64,000 bases of DNA from Branchiostoma floridae (lineage: Eukaryota > Chordata > Leptocardii > Amphioxiformes > Branchiostomatidae). The notes beneath the pieces are model-generated. The model was not told the DNA's origin, did not search any database, and saw only the letters and a list, made by a program, of their open reading frames with translations. The position numbers were made by a program, and so were the translations under genes. This document shows positions 60,601 through 64,000 of the stretch, piece after piece; the first letter of the stretch is position 1, and the number at the start of each line of letters is the position of its first letter. Location: the NCBI RefSeq assembly GCF_000003815.2, contig NC_049979.1:29182791-29246790 (forward strand), in the 5' to 3' direction.

Positions 60601-61381
60601 CATTGACTGTTGGGTGAGTCACATTGACTGTCAGGTGAGTCACGTTGTCGGGCGAGTCACACTGACTGCCAGGGGAGTCACATTGTCGGGCGAGTCACAC
60701 TGACTGCCAGGGGAGTCACATTGTCGGGAGAGTCACACTGACTGCCAGGGGGAGTCACATTGACTGTCATGTGAGTCACATCGACTGTTAGGTGAGTCAC
60801 ATTGACTGTCAGTAGAGTCACATTGCCCCACCAGGTGAGTCACATTGACTGTTAGGTGAGTCACATTGACTGTCGGGTGAGTCACATTGACTGTCAGGTG
60901 AGTCACATTGACTGTCAGGTGAGTCACATTGACTGCCAGGTGAGTCACATTGAATTACAGTAAATGCAGTCAGCCACATCAGAATGTTAACTTAAAAACT
61001 TAAAAACGACTACTTGAACTTTCCTTCAGAATTGTATCTTAAGAAAGCAAAGAACAATTTTGTTCGAGGTCTTACAATTGGTAAGGTGTAATACTCAAAG
61101 AACACGAAATCTTTCGAATGTCAAAATAAGCCTGCTTAACTGCCAATGGACACTAAGAATGTCGTCCATCCATTTTGAGATTGCATAGCGAGGGTATGTA
61201 ACCACACTATTGGTAAAAGGTAGAAATAAACTGAGATTGATTTCTACACTCAATAATGTTGTCGGTCTTTGTTCTTCAAGGTGACGAAGACCTTGGCTTC
61301 TTGTTCATCAAGCATCAACTCGGATCTAGTTGGACCAGTACTTTGTTTGGACTATATATAGCTGTTAAAGGAATCACGTTT
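54610..61381 (+). CDS. SLC46-type transporter, 5' part; first exon split by a foldback transposon
   Basis: SLC46 proteins (proton-coupled folate transporter and relatives) are 12-TM major facilitator carriers. Coding parts: 54610-54720, interrupted to 59850, then 59851-60592 and 61281-61381; together 318 residues of an expected 450-500. The ATG at 54610 opens MVHPVAVRIRKYL, then TM1 (VEPVIFMYMTASSLSASVTQ). After the insertion come a Cys- and NxS/T-rich loop (NDTELCANIS), WIVYMNIANVVPSVLVLLLL, the MFS loop GSWTDKAGRKSA, GGFGCVIMTTYSYVTDIT, MSSLGAALGGALSGVIVDYAG and a charged central loop. Exon 2 joins in phase 1 (GDEDLGFLF...) and ends at a phase-0 donor. No later exon was found before 64000, so the 3' half lies beyond the window or in the N gap. 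As assembled the exon is disrupted unless the insertion is spliced out. Confidence 0.85.
54712..54720 (+). repeat. Left target-site duplication of the foldback insertion
   Basis: CAGCTCATG (codons Q-L-M) here and CAGCTGATG at 59842-59850 are the duplicated 9 bp, differing at one synonymous base. Confidence 0.8.
55385..56430. mobile_element. hAT-like non-autonomous element (1030 bp) inside the left foldback arm
   Basis: The element is 55393-56422, with ends AGGGTCTGCATG and exact complement CATGCAGACCCT, flanked by CACATAAG on both sides (8 bp). The mirror position in the right arm (about 59169-59182) has the uninterrupted GACACATAAGTGTT. Subterminal zones carry 5-6 copies each of a TTTACG(C/T)TAAATT-like motif, direct at one end and inverted at the other. 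The middle consists of about four ~170-bp units with CGAGCGCCGAAGG and TTTGAAATCTTGACCCT. Confidence 0.93.
56920..57893. repeat. 51-bp minisatellite, left foldback arm
   Basis: About 19 units of ACCAGGTAAGACACCGTACA-GGTGAGTAACGTGTATTTCC-TTTCATTACAG (51 bp). Because 51 is a multiple of 3, open frames of 100-175 codons encode 17-residue repeats (VSYLVCNERKYTLLTCT type); these are by-products. Each unit contains CAG|GTGAGT and a pyrimidine-rich TTACAG. Confidence 0.95.
57894..58690. repeat. 51-bp minisatellite, right foldback arm (inverted)
   Basis: The same family in the opposite orientation, about 15 units, with more variants that read CTATAGACCAG... on the complementary strand. The unit number differs from the left arm, which accounts for the arm-length difference once the hAT insertion is removed. 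Confidence 0.93.
60593..60955 (+). repeat. 21-bp minisatellite made of the splice donor, SLC46-type intron
   Basis: The unit GTGAGTCACATTGACTGTCAG begins exactly at the exon's splice donor (CTGTCAG|GTGAGTCAC) and is repeated about 17 times, with some 18-bp units lacking three bases. Many units therefore rebuild CAG|GTGAGT. Antisense open frames of seven-residue repeats are by-products. Confidence 0.93.
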
Positions 61382-62557
61382 GTAAGTAAATATATCCAGG
61401 CCAGGGTCTGCCTAAACACCTCAAACGACCGCAAACAACTCTAATATGCAGTGTACGTGGGGTAACAGCCTAGTATGAAAATCGCGAGCAAGCCCAAACT
61501 ATCTACCAGTTATTTGGAGTTAGTCAGCTGGTTTCCTGAAAAACCATTTTATTATTAGTTGACATTGATAGAATTGTGCTGTGCTATAATCTATGATCCA
61601 CTTATGATTAATTACAGCATCTACAGTTTTATCTTACTGTTGTCTGTGGACTGAAGAAGGTATCAAAAACTTCTCAATGCAGACTCCTAAAACGACACAG
61701 ACGATTCAACAGGGTGACCAGAAATTGCTTGAAACCGGCGGATTACTTGAGTAACTTCGAAATAACTGGTAAATACTTTGGACTTTGTTGCATGTTTGAT
61801 TCATAAATGCATAAACAATGTATCCTAAGTGCCATACAAGCTTGTTGCCCCATGTAAACTACAGCCGTTTGAGGTCGTTAGACGTTGGGGTCGTTTGAGA
61901 TGTTTAGGCAGACTGTCCAGGACTTAGTGCCAGATTGTAATAGTTACACATCTGATATTTTGCCTATAAGAAGTAGTTGTCCTTATAATTGAACTCTTAC
62001 TGTCTGAGTTGTCTTGTTATGTTTCGATGCTTACACAGTGTGGAATATATTGCTTTTGTCGCGCTTCTTCTTCTTTTCCCTCAGTTCAGTTCTGAATCAG
62101 TCATCTATCTGGTGACACTGTGAAGTCCTTTCAAATGGATCTGTTGTGCATGACAGACATGAGGTCCCTTTCTTGGAGACCTCTTCATCTGCCAAATCTT
62201 CAAAAGGAGTCAACTTTTTCTTCGTTGGGCCAAAAAATAAATTGGGTGTTTAAGTGTGGATAACTGAAATAATGATGTCTACTATGACTTCTGTTGACAT
62301 TAGCAACATCAATGACGTCACGAGATGACGTCTTACATATCTAAGCTACTAGCTGGGGTTCAACGTCTCGGGTCCGCCATCTTGAATCTTCAAAAATTTA
62401 GTTTTTCAGAAAATAATCCCCCAAAGACAATAAAGATATTAAAAGATACCAGGTAATTAAGAACTTTAAGGGATGATGGGGGAGCTTTTTTGAAATCCAT
62501 TTTGAAGCGAGATAATGTTTTGTGATTGGTTAATTCTGCAAAAGGTTGAATAAAGGG
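61382..62557. other. Intron of the SLC46-type gene; no exon found
   Basis: I looked for the next MFS exon after the donor at 61381 and did not find one. No clear repeat is bounded here. Confidence 0.5.
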
Positions 62558-63034
62558 TTAATGCCCCGGCCCGAGGTGTATATGGTGAGATAATNNNNNN
62601 NNNNNNNNNNNNNNNNNNNNNNNNNNNNNNNNNNNNNNNNNNNNNNNNNNNNNNNNNNNNNNNNNNNNNNNNNNNNNNNNNNNNNNNNNNNNNNNNNNNN
62701 NNNNNNNNNNNNNNNNNNNNNNNNNNNNNNNNNNNNNNNNNNNNNNNNNNNNNNNNNNNNNNNNNNNNNNNNNNNNNNNNNNNNNNNNNNNNNNNNNNNN
62801 NNNNNNNNNNNNNNNNNNNNNNNNNNNNNNNNNNNNNNNNNNNNNNNNNNNNNNNNNNNNNNNNNNNNNNNNNNNNNNNNNNNNNNNNNNNNNNNNNNNN
62901 NNNNNNNNNNNNNNNNNNNNNNNNNNNNNNNNNNNNNNNNNCCACCGAATAAACCGCCGAGTGAGCGTAGGGGTTATCGCACCTGACCAGGGATTATCTC
63001 AACAATATACACCGAGGATAAGGCGGGGCATTAA
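62558..63034. mobile_element. TTAA-flanked transposon spanning an assembly gap
   Basis: TTAA-TGCCCCGGCCCGAGGTGTATA at the left is mirrored by TATACACCGAGGATAAGGCG-GGGCA-TTAA at the right. ATCTCACC/GAGATAAT-type sequence next to both ends also pairs. The interior is N from 62595 to 62941, so coding content is unknown. This is the third TTAA family in the window. Confidence 0.85.
62595..62941. other. Assembly gap (347 N)
   Basis: A run of 347 N inside the TTAA-flanked element. Frames drawn across it are artefacts. Confidence 0.99.
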
Positions 63035-63358
63035 AGTTATTATCATATAGCCTACGCAAACTTGCAAATTCCTGTATGACGCATAGATCCCTTGGTACTA
63101 TACGTGTGAATTCCTTTGTCGAATTTCTGAAAGTTCACATTTGGTACATACATATGTAAGGAGATTACAGATTGCATTTTGAATCCAAAATTTCCACAGA
63201 AAATATTCGAAACATTGCAGGCTTTTTAGAAAAACAAAACTCATTATCAATGTTAACAGAAGGAGCCATTTCCCCTTGCAGTCTGCTCCGGCATATGTTT
63301 TGCTCCTTTTTATTGGCCAATGCCTGCATATACCTTTCTTTCGTTCCTTTTGATTGGT

Positions 63359-63490
63359 CAAAATGAATTAACACCCGCACCGGTGTTAATTCAAAATGAA
63401 TTAACACCCGCACCGGGTGTTAATTCATTTTGAATTAACACCAATGGTGTTAATTCAAAATGAATTAACACCACTGGTGTTAATTTGCAC
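63359..63490. repeat. Array of palindromic TTAACACC/GGTGTTAA units
   Basis: ATTAACACC(N)GGTGTTAAT palindromes alternate with TTCAAAATGAA or TTCATTTTGAA linkers. There are four palindromes in about 130 bp. The spacers within the palindromes are CGCACC, CGCACCG, AAT and ACT. Confidence 0.9.
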
Positions 63491-64000
63491 CTGCCTGGCC
63501 GGAATCGAAGTGTTACGGCGTCATAACCAACGTGGAACGGGGCCTTCTGATTGGTCCGCGGCGCCTGGCTATATGATAATACAACATATTTGCATTGGGA
63601 TAGAGATGGATTGAAATATACTGTATTTACTCGTGAGCAAGTCGACCTTCCTAGTATGTGAATATATGCTTACTAGTACGTTGATGATAAGATTAATTGT
63701 AAAGGGGATGCTTTGGGATAATTTTATAATCCCGAATGTTTACGGCAAAGCCTCAGAAGCGGATGCCAAGAGTACAGTACTAACTTATATACTAGTAGCA
63801 AATAAACACAACCAGGGTTGTACTCACATCCAACGTGTTAATGCCTGTCAGACACCATCATCAGGGTTAGAATGGCTGGATCTGTTTCTCACTGCTACTT
63901 ATAGCCGATGTAGGTGGCGCTGCAGCAGCGAGAATGCCGTCTCAAACGTGACTTTGTATCCCCCCCTCATCTCTGTTCATGACCGGAGCTGACTCCTGAT
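63491..64000. other. No supported gene to the window end
   Basis: A 119-codon open frame at 63633-63992 has no recognisable domain and no splice context tying it to the SLC46-type gene. I do not call it. Confidence 0.4.

Noticed and set aside
60733-60948. Seven-residue repeat protein on the minus strand
   Set aside because: By-product of the 21-bp intronic minisatellite.
63633-63992. 119-codon frame as a late exon of the SLC46-type gene
   Set aside because: It has no membrane segments or family motifs and no acceptor matching phase 0.

Overview
The window is animal genomic DNA. Its genes are split by GT-AG introns, it has two N gaps, and more than half of it is intron or intergenic DNA full of short inverted-repeat transposons. 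The gene families, intron density and repeat types fit a cephalochordate (amphioxus, Branchiostoma). That is an inference; no marker in the window proves the species.

Layout. (1) 1-15,500: the first exon of a small membrane protein (minus strand, 897-1092), an unrecognised 396-aa gene (8565-9755, minus) and a three-exon 486-aa gene (12756-14892, minus). The last two share a C-terminal module and look like ancient tandem paralogues. (2) 18,067-32,502: a complete 24-exon mitochondrial isoleucyl-tRNA synthetase (IARS2, minus strand). I traced every splice junction in phase, giving 1000 aa. (3) 34,584-42,155: a complete 8-exon GPR137-family lysosomal membrane protein (plus strand, 440 aa), head to head with IARS2. 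(4) 47,798-48,155: a broken histone H3 copy. (5) 48,746-51,412: a 4-exon histamine N-methyltransferase-like gene (plus, 291 aa) with a decayed duplicate of its first coding exon just upstream. (6) 54,610-61,381 and beyond: the 5' part of an SLC46-type transporter gene (plus). Its first coding exon is split by a 5.1-kb foldback transposon flanked by a 9-bp duplication of the exon.

Mobile DNA. Many non-autonomous DNA transposons have readable ends. They include three different TTAA-flanked families, hAT-type elements with 8-bp duplications, and mariner-type elements with TA flanks. There is also a ~390-bp family present five times, a LINE tail nested in a mariner-type element, and several nested MITEs. 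Some insertions can be read against their own empty site, for example the hAT copy inside one foldback arm and the TTAA element inside one unit of a 204-bp satellite.

The most unusual region is 54.6-61 kb. The foldback element's ends are GGTCTTTTTAG and its complement, so they supply GT at one side and AG at the other. Splicing at these exact ends keeps the transporter frame open, so the insertion may act as a new intron. Its arms carry a 51-bp minisatellite with donor- and acceptor-like splice motifs in each unit, and the next real splice donor of the same gene has itself been amplified into a 21-bp minisatellite. There is no operon structure, CRISPR array or bacterial-type system here.
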